From contig JANQHE010000061.1 of assembly GCA_028282785.1 (NCBI GenBank), positions 62,001-126,000 of the forward strand: DNA of 64,000 nucleotides, written 5' to 3'. The notes beneath the pieces are model-generated. The model saw only the letters and a program-made list of their open reading frames with translations, had not been told where the DNA came from and did not search any database. Of this stretch, positions 43,513-52,242 are shown piece by piece. The translations under genes and the position numbers were made by a program. Positions within the stretch are counted from its first letter, which is position 1, and each line of letters starts with the position of its first letter. This DNA comes from Bacteroidales bacterium (GTDB taxonomy: Bacteria > Bacteroidota > Bacteroidia > Bacteroidales > UBA12077).

Positions 43513-44973
43513 TTACGAGGCGTACTGTGGAAGAGTAAATGTGAAAGTAGTTTGACCGTTGTTTTCCGAATCAACCTTAATTTCACTATTATGAACATCA
43601 ATTATTCGTTTTGTTATTGCTAAGCCTAAGCCGGTTCCGTCAATATTCAAATTTTCTTTGTTAATTTTATAATATCGGTCAAATATGAATGGAAGGTCCT
43701 TTTCGGGAATTCCTTTACCTGTATTTTTTATAGAGATTTCAAGTTCAGACGAAAGTATATTTAATTCTATATCAATGGTTCCATTTTCCGGTGTATACTT
43801 AATTGCATTATCGAGTAAATTCTGAATAGCTTTATCGATTAGCGCAATATCTGCATAAACCTTTGGAGCTACTTCAGCTATGTTTTTATTAATTAAAATA
43901 TTTTTTTGTTGAGCTAACACTTCAAAACTTTTACTCGAATCGATAAGGAGTTCATTCATAGAAAAAGCTTCTTTTTTTAATTTTATATGTCCTGTTTCTA
44001 ATTTGGACAGTTCGAATAAATCTGCTACAAGGTTTTTAAGTTTTTCACTTGTTTTAAGGATTATTTTAAGATATTTATCCCGCTCCACCTTTGTTATGGT
44101 TTCTTCTTTTATTATTAATGTCTCTATGTATCCGTGGATGATTGCCATTGGATTTCTTAAATCGTGAGATACATTGGCAATAAGTTCTCTTCTAAGCGTA
44201 TCAACCTCTTTAAGTTCTTCTATATTTTTAAGAATTGTATCTGCCATTGAATTGTAAGTTTTCGAAAGAATTTTCAATTCTCCTTTCGTTTTATTTTCGG
44301 GAACTCTTGCTGCAAGATCTCCTTTCTCAAACTTCTTAAATGTATTGATGATTATTCGTAGATTTTTGGTTAAAAGCCAAATAAGTGCCAAACCAATAAG
44401 GAAAGCAAAAAAGAGCGTAATTACAAGGAGTTTTGCACCCAGAACCAGGGCATAACTTCCAAATAATGTTTTGGATATGGATTCGACTTTTTCGCTTACC
44501 AAAATCATATATACATAGCCTTTTAATTCGTTGTTTTGGTAGACAGGGGCTGCGGAAAAAATAGAAGATTCTGCCGGATTTCTGGGGTCGTCTCCAAAAA
44601 TTAAATTTTCACCTTTAAATTTTAAAAAATCTTTTATAGGGTCTATAGAGACCTTTTTCAACTTGACATTTTTTTCCAGTACAACGTAAGAAAGTATTTC
44701 CCCGGTTGGGTCAAGTAAATATACTTCCAGTGAGGGATTCACTGCCATCATAGAATGCATGATCACTCCAAGGGCCTCTTCGTTTATCTCATCACCAATA
44801 AAGGGCTGAACCTCCAAAAGCATGTGTTGGGCAACATTAGCGTATAGCTTTTGTGTTGTTTCATTAAAATACTTGTTAGCGGTTAAAGTTGTAATACCTG
44901 TTGATATAAAGGCAAGTACAAATAAAAATGCTAAAAAGATAATTGAAAGCCTAAAGTATAATGTGTTACGCAT
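43513..44973 (-). CDS. HAMP sensor histidine kinase
   Basis: A kinase of about 486 residues from the ATG at 44973 (MRNTLYFRLSII...). The frame continues upstream, and an ATG at 44994 that overlaps the regulator's stop is the alternative; the long frame to 45054 would overlap the regulator too much. The order is: a membrane helix (about 8-30), a periplasmic sensor (about 35-160), a second helix (about 170-195), HAMP (about 195-248), HisKA with ANVSHDLRNPMAI, and an ATPase domain with NLLDNAIKYTPENG, GKGIPEKDLPFIFDRYY and GTGLGLAI. This is the PhoR/ResE type. It is the partner of the OmpR-type regulator just upstream. Confidence 0.93.
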   Translation of the reverse strand: MRNTLYFRLSIIFLAFLFVLAFISTGITTLTANKYFNETTQKLYANVAQHMLLEVQPFIGDEINEEALGVIMHSMMAVNPSLEVYLLDPTGEILSYVVLEKNVKLKKVSIDPIKDFLKFKGENLIFGDDPRNPAESSIFSAAPVYQNNELKGYVYMILVSEKVESISKTLFGSYALVLGAKLLVITLFFAFLIGLALIWLLTKNLRIIINTFKKFEKGDLAARVPENKTKGELKILSKTYNSMADTILKNIEELKEVDTLRRELIANVSHDLRNPMAIIHGYIETLIIKEETITKVERDKYLKIILKTSEKLKNLVADLFELSKLETGHIKLKKEAFSMNELLIDSSKSFEVLAQQKNILINKNIAEVAPKVYADIALIDKAIQNLLDNAIKYTPENGTIDIELNILSSELEISIKNTGKGIPEKDLPFIFDRYYKINKENLNIDGTGLGLAITKRIIDVHNSEIKVDSENNGQTTFTFTLPQYAS

Positions 44974-44983
44974 GATTGATTGA

Positions 44984-45691
44984 TTAAAGTTCATCATTAA
45001 ACCGATATCCAATTCCCCACGAAGTTTGAATAAAGTTTGGATTATCCGGATCATTTTCGATTTTTGCTCTTAAACGATTGATGTGGCTATTAACCGTGTG
45101 TTCATAACCATTATATTCATATCCCCAAATAAGTTTTAACAGTTCTTCTCTATTATAAACCCTTCCCGGTTTTTTGGCCAGCAATGCCAGTAATTCAAAT
45201 TCCTTTGGGGTTAGGTCAATTCGTTGATCATTTTGTTTAACCAAACGTTTTTCAAGATTAATAGAGAGATTCTTAAACTCTAAGATTTTATTACTGATAT
45301 TTTGATTTTCTTTTTGATATTGGTCTGCCCGTCTTAATATGGATTTTGTTCTTGCAATAAATTCCCTCACACTAAATGGTTTGGTCAAGTAATCATCGGC
45401 ACCTGATTCGAGCCCTATTACTTTATCTATTTCTTCATTTTTGGCCGTTAACATTAAAATTGGCGTATGATTTTCAAACGCTCTCATCTTCTGACAAACC
45501 TGAATTCCATCCAATTTGGGAAGCATGATATCGAGTACAACTAAATCGAACGGTTTGTTCATAGCCATTTCAAATCCTGTTTGTCCATCGCTAGCTTTTG
45601 AAATATCACAATCAAGATCGTTCAAATGAATAGATAATAAATCCACTATGTTTTTATCATCTTCAATAATTAATACTCGCTTTTTGGACAT
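44984..45691 (-). CDS. OmpR/PhoB-type response regulator
   Basis: A 235-residue regulator from the ATG at 45691 (MSKKRVLIIEDD); the frame also extends to a TTG at 45715. The receiver domain (about 5-118) has phosphoacceptor D54 in LVVLDIMLP and K in YLTKPFS. The winged-helix domain (about 135-232) includes LTPKEFELLALLAKKPGRVYNREELL and GYRF. It is coupled to the HAMP kinase that follows within about 10 nt. A 16-bp palindrome lies about 100 nt upstream and could be a site for autoregulation. Confidence 0.93.
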   Translation of the reverse strand: MSKKRVLIIEDDKNIVDLLSIHLNDLDCDISKASDGQTGFEMAMNKPFDLVVLDIMLPKLDGIQVCQKMRAFENHTPILMLTAKNEEIDKVIGLESGADDYLTKPFSVREFIARTKSILRRADQYQKENQNISNKILEFKNLSINLEKRLVKQNDQRIDLTPKEFELLALLAKKPGRVYNREELLKLIWGYEYNGYEHTVNSHINRLRAKIENDPDNPNFIQTSWGIGYRFNDEL

Positions 45692-45960
45692 AATTTGTTG
45701 AGATTTATTTAACAATTAAACAATTAGCTCGTTTAAAAGTTTTTTCGATAACCACAAAATAATTTAAAAGTTATCACGGAAGTATCACAAAATCATATGA
45801 TTTTAATGTTTGATTCTGTTAAGATAATCTCATTTGCACAAGTAATATTTGCTACACTTATGTATCTAATGTTATTATCAATCTGAACCCCGTTAGTATC
45901 GATGCAGGCCGAAGAAAAAGATAAGACAAGTACTAAAAGGAAAAGTTGTACTAAAATAAT
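45692..45960. other. Intergenic region upstream of the OmpR-type gene
   Basis: No ORF of credible quality is present. A 36-codon frame from about 45909 runs into the terminator and is probably chance. It holds a perfect palindrome (45789-45804) and AGTAC/GTACT arms at about 45930-45953. No clear -7 element was found for the leftward gene. Confidence 0.4.
45789..45804. promoter_or_regulatory. Perfect 16-bp palindrome AAAATCATATGATTTT
   Basis: An uninterrupted 16-bp palindrome about 100 bp upstream of the OmpR-type regulator gene. A dimeric regulator site is plausible; in AT-rich DNA some chance palindromes are expected. Confidence 0.3.
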
Positions 45961-45998
45961 AAGAGGCTTCTACTTGCTTTACAACATAGAAGCCTCTT
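45961..45998. terminator. Bidirectional terminator
   Basis: AAGAGGCTTCTA, a 14-nt loop and TAGAAGCCTCTT (12 bp perfect) with TTATTA tails. It ends the leftward gene at 46011. Confidence 0.8.
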
Positions 45999-46010
45999 TA
46001 TTAAAGTAAT

Positions 46011-46718
46011 TTAGTTAGGTTTTACTTTATTTCCATTATCATCCAAAAATTCTAATTTGGCATTATTATCTTTATCAACATAAATTTTAATTCTGGGTTT
46101 TCCGTTACTATCATTAATAAATAATCCAAACTCATCGGACATTTTTTTACCAACAAATAACCTATCTTGTAGTAAAAGCCCCTCTTCTTTCATTTTCTTG
46201 ATAATTTTGCCTTTTTCTTCTTGATCCGTAGATGCTTTGAACTTCTCAAATAACTCCATTCTTTTGTCAAACCCATCTTCAGCTCCATATTCCCATAACT
46301 GGAGTCCATATTTTCTATCATTAGTTTTTGTATCTTCCATATATTGAAGTTGCATTACCTGGTCGTCTTGATATTTATCCACAGAAAGTACAAATACCGC
46401 TTCTTCTTTATTTCCGTCATATATTAATCCACCACATTCATCACCGTCACTATTAAAAAAGATTAATCCTGCAGCTCTTTCTCTTACAGGTAGCTCTTTA
46501 CCATTAATGCTTCCCATGTCTTGCAGTTCTTTATTACTAATGACTAATTTTAAATCACCATTTTTTTCAATTACGTTAATACGTTCAACATCAATTTCTT
46601 TAAACCGAACTTTACCATTATCTCTAAAATTGAAATAAAATAGTGCCGCAATGGCAATTGTTAATAGGATTGAATAAATTCTTAAAAAAGATAGTTGTTT
46701 TGATAATTTGTTATTCAT
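46011..46718 (-). CDS. Hypothetical membrane-anchored protein
   Basis: A 235-residue protein with one N-terminal membrane helix (about 12-29) and a soluble remainder that is probably extracytoplasmic. It contains several strand-turn units built on a G-D/N-G pattern (FNSDGDECGGLIYDGNKE, FINDSNGKPRIKIYVDKDNN, FLDDNGNKVKP), which gives a beta-rich impression. I do not recognise a family. It is flanked by terminators on both sides, so it is transcribed alone. Confidence 0.7.
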   Translation of the reverse strand: MNNKLSKQLSFLRIYSILLTIAIAALFYFNFRDNGKVRFKEIDVERINVIEKNGDLKLVISNKELQDMGSINGKELPVRERAAGLIFFNSDGDECGGLIYDGNKEEAVFVLSVDKYQDDQVMQLQYMEDTKTNDRKYGLQLWEYGAEDGFDKRMELFEKFKASTDQEEKGKIIKKMKEEGLLLQDRLFVGKKMSDEFGLFINDSNGKPRIKIYVDKDNNAKLEFLDDNGNKVKPN

Positions 46719-46768
46719 AATAAATTAGATTTAGTGAAAAGCGGCAAATATGAAGATTTTGATCAAGA

Positions 46769-46936
46769 ATGGCTAGAATAAACTTAAAAAATGTTAAACA
46801 ATTTCAATTTTCTTTTCAACAAGCAAAGATTGATGCTGCAAATATGACCATGAGGCAATACTTGCCGCCTGATATTTTAGCATTTACTGTTCCCAAACAT
46901 AGGTTTGGAAACCTTTGTAAACTTGATAAAAATTAG
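46769..46936 (+). CDS. Doubtful small ORF (55 codons)
   Basis: A frame starting MARINLKNVKQF and ending FGNLCKLDKN lies in the gap between two leftward genes. The middle (MRQYLPPDILAF) recalls the opening of some transposase first frames, so a mobile-element scrap is possible. There is no good ribosome site or promoter. It is listed so that the gap is described. Confidence 0.18.
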   Translation: MARINLKNVKQFQFSFQQAKIDAANMTMRQYLPPDILAFTVPKHRFGNLCKLDKN

Positions 46937-46978
46937 CTTTCTTGAGAAGGGTTTTATTAAGCAATTAAAGAAAGTAAG

Positions 46979-47014
46979 AAAATAAAAGGTTTGATATTCA
47001 CACCTTTTATTTTT
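46979..47014 (-). terminator. Terminator of the SH3-domain gene
   Basis: AAAATAAAAGGT, an 11-nt loop and ACCTTTTATTTT: a perfect 12-bp AT-rich stem that overlaps the stop codon of the leftward gene and carries T-runs on both strands. Confidence 0.75.
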
Positions 47015-47822
47015 AGGCTGAACAATCGCAATCATCAATTATAACCAACCACCATTTGCCATCGGCTATCATAAAATACATGATTTTTGAAATCCAACCA
47101 TCTTCTAAAATACTTACTATTACTTTTTGTCCTTCTTTATATTTTTCCGGAATCTTTATTTCTTCCGAAAAATAATTTCCTTCTTCATCAGTATTTGCAT
47201 AGGTAGGCAAGTCATCTACGGTTGTATAATAAATACCATCAGCACTTTGTGATTTGTCACAAAAACCACCTTTAGGTGTTTCTTGGGCAAAGTAATTTTT
47301 CACATTCTTAGGTGTGTTTGATTCATAATAATCCCCTTCGGCCTCATTATATTTATAATGAAATAGAACGCAAGCAGTTCCTGGATTATACAGGCGCGTA
47401 ACACCAAATTCAGGATGAATATAGTTGTTTATGAGTTTTGATTTAGAATATATTAAATTATTAAGATCATTTTCGTAAATGCATTTTTGCAAAAAATAAT
47501 CCAAAAATGGTTGGAAATTATTGAGGGATGCTTTTTGTTTAATATTAGATTGTGAGCCAAATACCCAACCTAGCTTTCCTTCATGTTCTATTTTATACCA
47601 AAAATCCTGATTTCCACGAATTACTTGTTCTTCTCCTTTTTCCAATACTTTACATAATGCACCTTCATTAAGCGTAAAAACAACTTTTCCCGTTTTTGGG
47701 AATTCGCGTATCCAGATTCGGTTTCCTTCAATAATTAAAGTGTTGTTTGTTTGTGCTAAGGTTACTTGAATAAATAAAAGAGTGATAATTGAAAGTAACG
47801 GTTTTTTTAATATAAGGTTCAT
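47013..47822 (-). CDS. Exported SH3-domain protein
   Basis: A 269-residue protein with a signal peptide (1-23, ending LAQ) and a bacterial SH3-like domain (about 28-92; RIWIREFPKTGKVVFTLNEGALCKVLE...WYKIEHEGKLGWVFGSQ). Such domains often bind peptidoglycan or cell-wall peptides. The rest (about 100-269) has no recognised family and contains several Cys residues and a final DDCDCSA. No catalytic domain is evident. It is probably periplasmic. Confidence 0.75.
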   Translation of the reverse strand: MNLILKKPLLSIITLLFIQVTLAQTNNTLIIEGNRIWIREFPKTGKVVFTLNEGALCKVLEKGEEQVIRGNQDFWYKIEHEGKLGWVFGSQSNIKQKASLNNFQPFLDYFLQKCIYENDLNNLIYSKSKLINNYIHPEFGVTRLYNPGTACVLFHYKYNEAEGDYYESNTPKNVKNYFAQETPKGGFCDKSQSADGIYYTTVDDLPTYANTDEEGNYFSEEIKIPEKYKEGQKVIVSILEDGWISKIMYFMIADGKWWLVIIDDCDCSA

Positions 47823-47968
47823 AATTAAGGTTTTAAGGCTTATAAAATATTCTCTTAAATTATGAAAAATGAATTCAATAAGAAAGTAAATTTTAAACTG
47901 AATTTCGAAACTTGAAACTTAACCTTAATTAAGTATCTTTGCTAATTAATTTATTGGATGGAGGAAAA

Positions 47969-48742
47969 ATGAGTAAACCATTAATTTTTGTAACAAACGA
48001 CGATGGAATTAATGCAAAAGGAATAGCTGCATTAATTGAAATGGTAAAACCTTTGGGAGAAGTTATAGTGATGGCACCTTTTCGTGGAAATTCGGGAATG
48101 TCGCATGCTATTACTGTAAAGGTACCTTTACGATATAAAAAACTAAGAGAAGAAGAAAACCTAACTGTTTATGCCTGCAATGGTACACCAGCAGATTGTG
48201 TAAAATTAGCCATGAGTCAGTTGTTTCATCGTAAACCGGATATTCTGGTTTCGGGAATAAACCATGGCTCGAATGCTTCTATCAGTATAATTTATTCAGG
48301 TACAATGGGAGCTGTAATTGAGGGGTGTGTTAATGAAATTCAGTCTGTCGGATTTTCATTACTGGATTATTCAAGTGACGCGGATTTTTCACAAATTATT
48401 GACCATGGAAGGAAAATTGTTCAAAATGTACTGGAAAATGGTTTACCTGAGGCAACGTGTTTAAATGTAAATTTACCAGCGGTAAAGAAGCAAGAGATAA
48501 AGGGTGTAAAGGTTTGTCGCCAGGCAAAAGGAATGTGGAAAGAAGAGTTTGATAAAAGAATCGATCCAAGAAGCGGTGAGTATTTCTGGTTAACCGGATA
48601 TTTTGAAAACAGGGAGAATGGATCAACAGATACAGACGAATGGGCTTTAAGCAATAATTATATTTCAGTGGTTCCTGTTGAAGTGGATTTTACAGCACAT
48701 GATAAAATGGGCTACTTTAAAAAATGGAATTATGAAATATAA
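47969..48742 (+). CDS. surE: 5'/3'-nucleotidase SurE
   Basis: A 257-residue metal-dependent phosphatase acting on nucleoside monophosphates. The metal-binding FVTNDDGI lies near the N-terminus, with NSGMSHAIT, CNGTPADCVK and SGINHGSNAS as further family blocks. The frame extends upstream to 47939, but the ATG at 47969 preceded by GGAGG is the clear start. It opens a tight cluster with a small membrane protein and lpxB (overlaps of 11 and 1 nt), so the three are co-translated. A surE-lpxB pairing is known in Bacteroidota. Confidence 0.95.
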   Translation: MSKPLIFVTNDDGINAKGIAALIEMVKPLGEVIVMAPFRGNSGMSHAITVKVPLRYKKLREEENLTVYACNGTPADCVKLAMSQLFHRKPDILVSGINHGSNASISIIYSGTMGAVIEGCVNEIQSVGFSLLDYSSDADFSQIIDHGRKIVQNVLENGLPEATCLNVNLPAVKKQEIKGVKVCRQAKGMWKEEFDKRIDPRSGEYFWLTGYFENRENGSTDTDEWALSNNYISVVPVEVDFTAHDKMGYFKKWNYEI

Positions 48743-49025
48743 ATATGATAAATTGCAATTAGGATTAATATTAGGAATACTAGCTCCTTTAATTACTATG
48801 ACAATTATTTACATAGTGAAGTTTACTGATTATAGTTTACCGGAATTAGTTGATTTGTTGGTTCAAAAAAAGGTTTTTACAAAGATCGTTAGCCTGTGTG
48901 TTATACCAAACCTTGCTTTATTTTTTCTTTTTCTGAATAAATTCTTATATCGATCTGCAAGGGGAATATTACTAGCTACGATCATTTTTGCCATATTTGT
49001 TTTCGTTACAAAATTTACTCTTTAA
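48732..49025 (+). CDS. Small membrane protein between surE and lpxB
   Basis: A 97-residue protein from the ATG at 48732 (MKYKYDKLQLGLILG), which overlaps the surE stop by 11 nt; a longer frame upstream lies inside surE and is rejected. It has three hydrophobic segments (about 10-30, 50-70 and 75-95). No family is recognised. The coupling to surE and lpxB (1-nt overlap) indicates a real gene, perhaps in envelope biogenesis. Confidence 0.75.
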   Translation: MKYKYDKLQLGLILGILAPLITMTIIYIVKFTDYSLPELVDLLVQKKVFTKIVSLCVIPNLALFFLFLNKFLYRSARGILLATIIFAIFVFVTKFTL

Positions 49026-50146
49026 TGAAGTATTATATTATCGCAGGAGAAGCTTCAGGTGATTTGCATGGTTCAAACCTTATGAATGGATTGAAAATGG
49101 TTGATCCAAACGCTGAGTTTAGGGTTTGGGGTGGTGATTTAATGCAAGAACAAGGAGGGGAGTTGGTAAAACATTATAAAGAAACTGCAATAATGGGTTT
49201 TGTTGAGGTTTTATTGAACCTCGGTAAAATAAAGAGATTTTTAAAAGAGTGTAAAGCAGATATCCAAAAATATCAACCGGATGTAGTGATTTTAATCGAT
49301 TATCCCGGTTTTAATCTACGAATAGCAGAATTTACTAAATCAATAGGATTAAAAACTTACTATTATATATCCCCTAAGATTTGGGCATGGAAAGAATCAA
49401 GAATTAAAAAGATCAAAGCTTTTGTAGATAAAATGTTCGTGATTTTTCCATTCGAGGTTGATTATTTTAAAAAACACAATTATCCGGTTGATTATGCCGG
49501 GAATCCATTACTGGATGCTGTTCAGGAAAAGATTGATGAAAAGGGAAGTTTTGAAGATTTTGTTGCAAAAAATCAATTGGAAAATAAACCGGTTATAGGA
49601 ATTCTGGCAGGAAGTCGCAAGCAGGAAATTGATAGAAACCTTGGAATTATGCTCGATATAATTCCACATTATAAAGATTATCAATTTGTAATTGCAGCCG
49701 CACCTTCAATTGAGCCAACTTATTATGACAAGTTCGTGAAAGGACATGACGTAAAAGTTGTATTTAAACAGACATATGAGACATTGAAACATTCAACAGC
49801 TGCGTTAGTTACTTCAGGAACAGCAACATTAGAAACAGCTTTGTTTAATATACCACAAGTAGTTTGTTACCGTGCAGGAAACTTGTCATATTATATTGCA
49901 AAACAGTTTGTTAAATTAAACTATATCTCATTGGTTAATTTAATCATGGATTCCGAAGTTGTTAAAGAACTTATCCAGTTTGATATGAACCCTAATTTGG
50001 TGAAAGAAGAATTGGATAAAATCCTTTTTGATGAACAAAATCGAAACCGAATGCTAAATGATTACAAAAATCTTTGTGAAGTTTTAGGGGGAACTGGTGC
50101 CTCAGAAAGGGTGGCTCAACTAATTTATAATTATCTTACAAATTAA
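49025..50146 (+). CDS. lpxB: Lipid-A-disaccharide synthase
   Basis: A 373-residue GT19 glycosyltransferase that condenses UDP-2,3-diacylglucosamine with lipid X to give lipid A disaccharide at the inner membrane face. The N-terminal GEASGDLHGS motif is diagnostic. YYISPKIWAWKESRIKKIK, DYAGNPLLD, LAGSRKQEI and TSGTATLETAL are further family blocks. It starts at the last base of the preceding stop codon. It shows that this organism makes lipid A by the Raetz pathway. Confidence 0.96.
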   Translation: MKYYIIAGEASGDLHGSNLMNGLKMVDPNAEFRVWGGDLMQEQGGELVKHYKETAIMGFVEVLLNLGKIKRFLKECKADIQKYQPDVVILIDYPGFNLRIAEFTKSIGLKTYYYISPKIWAWKESRIKKIKAFVDKMFVIFPFEVDYFKKHNYPVDYAGNPLLDAVQEKIDEKGSFEDFVAKNQLENKPVIGILAGSRKQEIDRNLGIMLDIIPHYKDYQFVIAAAPSIEPTYYDKFVKGHDVKVVFKQTYETLKHSTAALVTSGTATLETALFNIPQVVCYRAGNLSYYIAKQFVKLNYISLVNLIMDSEVVKELIQFDMNPNLVKEELDKILFDEQNRNRMLNDYKNLCEVLGGTGASERVAQLIYNYLTN

Positions 50147-50148
50147 AA

Positions 50149-50711
50149 ATGAATTATAATGCAGATATACAAATTCGGGAGGCCACTCCTGATGACTGGT
50201 ATAATGTATATCGGTGGTATTATTATTCGGATTTTTTTTCATTTTTAATAGGATTAGAAGGAATATCCAAAGAAACTATACCTTCTTTTAAGGAATTTCA
50301 GGAAGATTATGAAAGGTATTTTTTTGATAGTTCTGCAAAAGAAAAAGGTCAAAGCTTTATCATAACCTCAGATGGTGCTGATGTTGGACACATATCTTAT
50401 TCAAGTTATCATCTAAAAAAAGGTATTACAGAATTTGATATTTGGTTAATCGGTATGGAATTTACGGGAAAAGGAATTGGCTCAAGAGCTATTATACAAC
50501 TCGCTGATTTCATGTTTCAGGATATGAAAAAATAATAATGCGACCTTCAGTAAAAAATATTCCAGCAATTAGATCATATCAAAAGGTGGGATTCAAAATA
50601 GAAAAACCCAATTTAGAAAAATATTATAAACGACAATATATCAGTTTATATGGCGATGGAGATTATGGTACAGGGAACGATGTTTTTATGGTTCTTGATA
50701 GAAATGCATAA
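50149..50711 (+). pseudogene. GNAT acetyltransferase broken by a frameshift in an A-run
   Basis: The first frame (50149-50535, 128 residues) encodes the N-terminal two thirds of a GNAT enzyme of the AAC(6')-like type (VGHISYSSYH...EFDIWLIGMEFTGKGIGSRAI), then stops after DMKK. The next frame (50538-50711) supplies exactly the missing end (MRPSVKNIPAIRSYQKVGFK...DVFMVLDRNA). One extra A in the A6 run at 50527-50532 would restore MKKIIMRPSVKN, so one base has been lost, or the ribosome slips, or the read is wrong. It follows lpxB by 2 nt, so it belongs to that operon. The acetyl acceptor is unknown. Confidence 0.85.
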
Positions 50712-50779
50712 CTCTACGAGTATTTTACAGGAGCTTGGAAAGAGTAACAGGTAGTTTTATAATTATTTACGGAATAACT

Positions 50780-52171
50780 TTATAATTTATAAACGCAATA
50801 ATCATCATTAGAAAATACTATTTCTTTGTCTAACTTAAATGCAAAACTGTTTTTGTTAACAACCAAGTATTTGCACCCTTTTGATTTTATTTTTTCAATT
50901 ATCAGGTCATTTTTAAGTTCTTCATTTTTCAAATTCCATCCTTTTCTATGGGTTAAATAAATTTGTTGTGGATTGTGATTTCCATTTATGGCAATTAGAT
51001 CATCTTTATCTGAGAATGTATCAGCTATTTGTTCCAATTCTAACTTGTATTTTTCTTTATCTTTTATAAAAAAATCATGTTGCTGATTCGCAATACTCTC
51101 TATAATTCCTACAAGCAGAATTGCAATAAATAATTTTTTGTTTTTAATTAATGTTAAAGGATAAGCTGCAACTAATGCCATAATAGGAACAAAAGGAATG
51201 ATATAATAGTTATGATGATAAAAATAAAATCCCGATTTAAATATATATATGATAAATGCTAAAAAAATAAGAGAAAATACACCTAGCATAAGTCGATTTT
51301 TATTTTTGATTGAGAAGAAAATGCCCACAACTAATAAAATAAAAAACAGGTAGCCTTGGAAAGCACTAAAATAAAATCGTTTAAAAGTTAGCCCCAGGTT
51401 TTGTATAGTTTCATGAAATCCAACGGATAAATTTTTCCCTAAGTTGTACCAGGTACCAAAATTAGATGATAAATTAATATTCCAAATAAAATACCACCAA
51501 TAAACAATAGATAAAATAGCTATGGTGAGGGTAATAAAGAATATTTTACGTTTCAAAAGAACTTTTCTGGATAGTAAGGGAATAGTAAAGATAAATAGAT
51601 ATATACCTGCGGGTATTTTTGATAAAATTCCTAAAGCACCAACAATTGTGTAGATGATCAAGTTTTTTATATCTCCTTTTTCTAGGTAATTTAAACCAAA
51701 GTATAAGGCAATAAAGAATAGGGAGATGCAAAATGTGTCTGGCATTGTTTTTCTTGAAAAAGCAAACCAAATTGAACTGAGTAATATTAATGTAGCAAAA
51801 AATGCTAATTTTTTATGAAAATATTTCTCCGTGAGTTTATAGAAGAAATAAATTCCGAGTGAAGAAATTATAAGATTTATTAACCGTCCATACCAATGAG
51901 AATAACCAAATAATACAGATACCATATAAATCAAATAATTTAATACAGGGAATTCCATCCCGATAATTCCACTTTCTCCATTATTATCATCAATTCTTGG
52001 ATATAAAATATTATTATCTATTTCAAGATAATTTCTGGCGACCATCAAACCGGTTGTTTGTCTCCAGTTGTGTCCTTTCTCAAGGGGTGGATTTGTAATT
52101 CCGATTAATCTGATAATTAAAAAAAGAATGATCCAAAATTCTATCCTATTATGTAACGTAATTTTTCTCAT
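50780..52171 (-). CDS. GT39/ArnT-like membrane glycosyltransferase
   Basis: A 463-residue protein with about 11 membrane helices and the layout of the PMT/ArnT superfamily. The first periplasmic loop carries EKGHNWRQT, where family members place catalytic and metal-binding acidic residues. SRKTMPDTFCISLFF marks the PMT_2 region, and a short soluble C-terminal domain follows. These enzymes move a sugar from a polyprenyl phosphate to lipid A, glycans or proteins outside the inner membrane. Its place beside lpxB and a PagL-like gene suggests lipid A or LPS modification; that is inference. Confidence 0.75.
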   Translation of the reverse strand: MRKITLHNRIEFWIILFLIIRLIGITNPPLEKGHNWRQTTGLMVARNYLEIDNNILYPRIDDNNGESGIIGMEFPVLNYLIYMVSVLFGYSHWYGRLINLIISSLGIYFFYKLTEKYFHKKLAFFATLILLSSIWFAFSRKTMPDTFCISLFFIALYFGLNYLEKGDIKNLIIYTIVGALGILSKIPAGIYLFIFTIPLLSRKVLLKRKIFFITLTIAILSIVYWWYFIWNINLSSNFGTWYNLGKNLSVGFHETIQNLGLTFKRFYFSAFQGYLFFILLVVGIFFSIKNKNRLMLGVFSLIFLAFIIYIFKSGFYFYHHNYYIIPFVPIMALVAAYPLTLIKNKKLFIAILLVGIIESIANQQHDFFIKDKEKYKLELEQIADTFSDKDDLIAINGNHNPQQIYLTHRKGWNLKNEELKNDLIIEKIKSKGCKYLVVNKNSFAFKLDKEIVFSNDDYCVYKL

Positions 52172-52242
52172 TTTTTAGAATATATATGTCGGTATATTAA
52201 ATTTTATTATGGATATGTAAAAGTATAAAATTTTAAAGGTTT

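Noticed and set aside
45909-46016. 36-codon frame across the 45.96-kb terminator
   Set aside because: Most of it is the terminator hairpin itself; no promoter or ribosome site.
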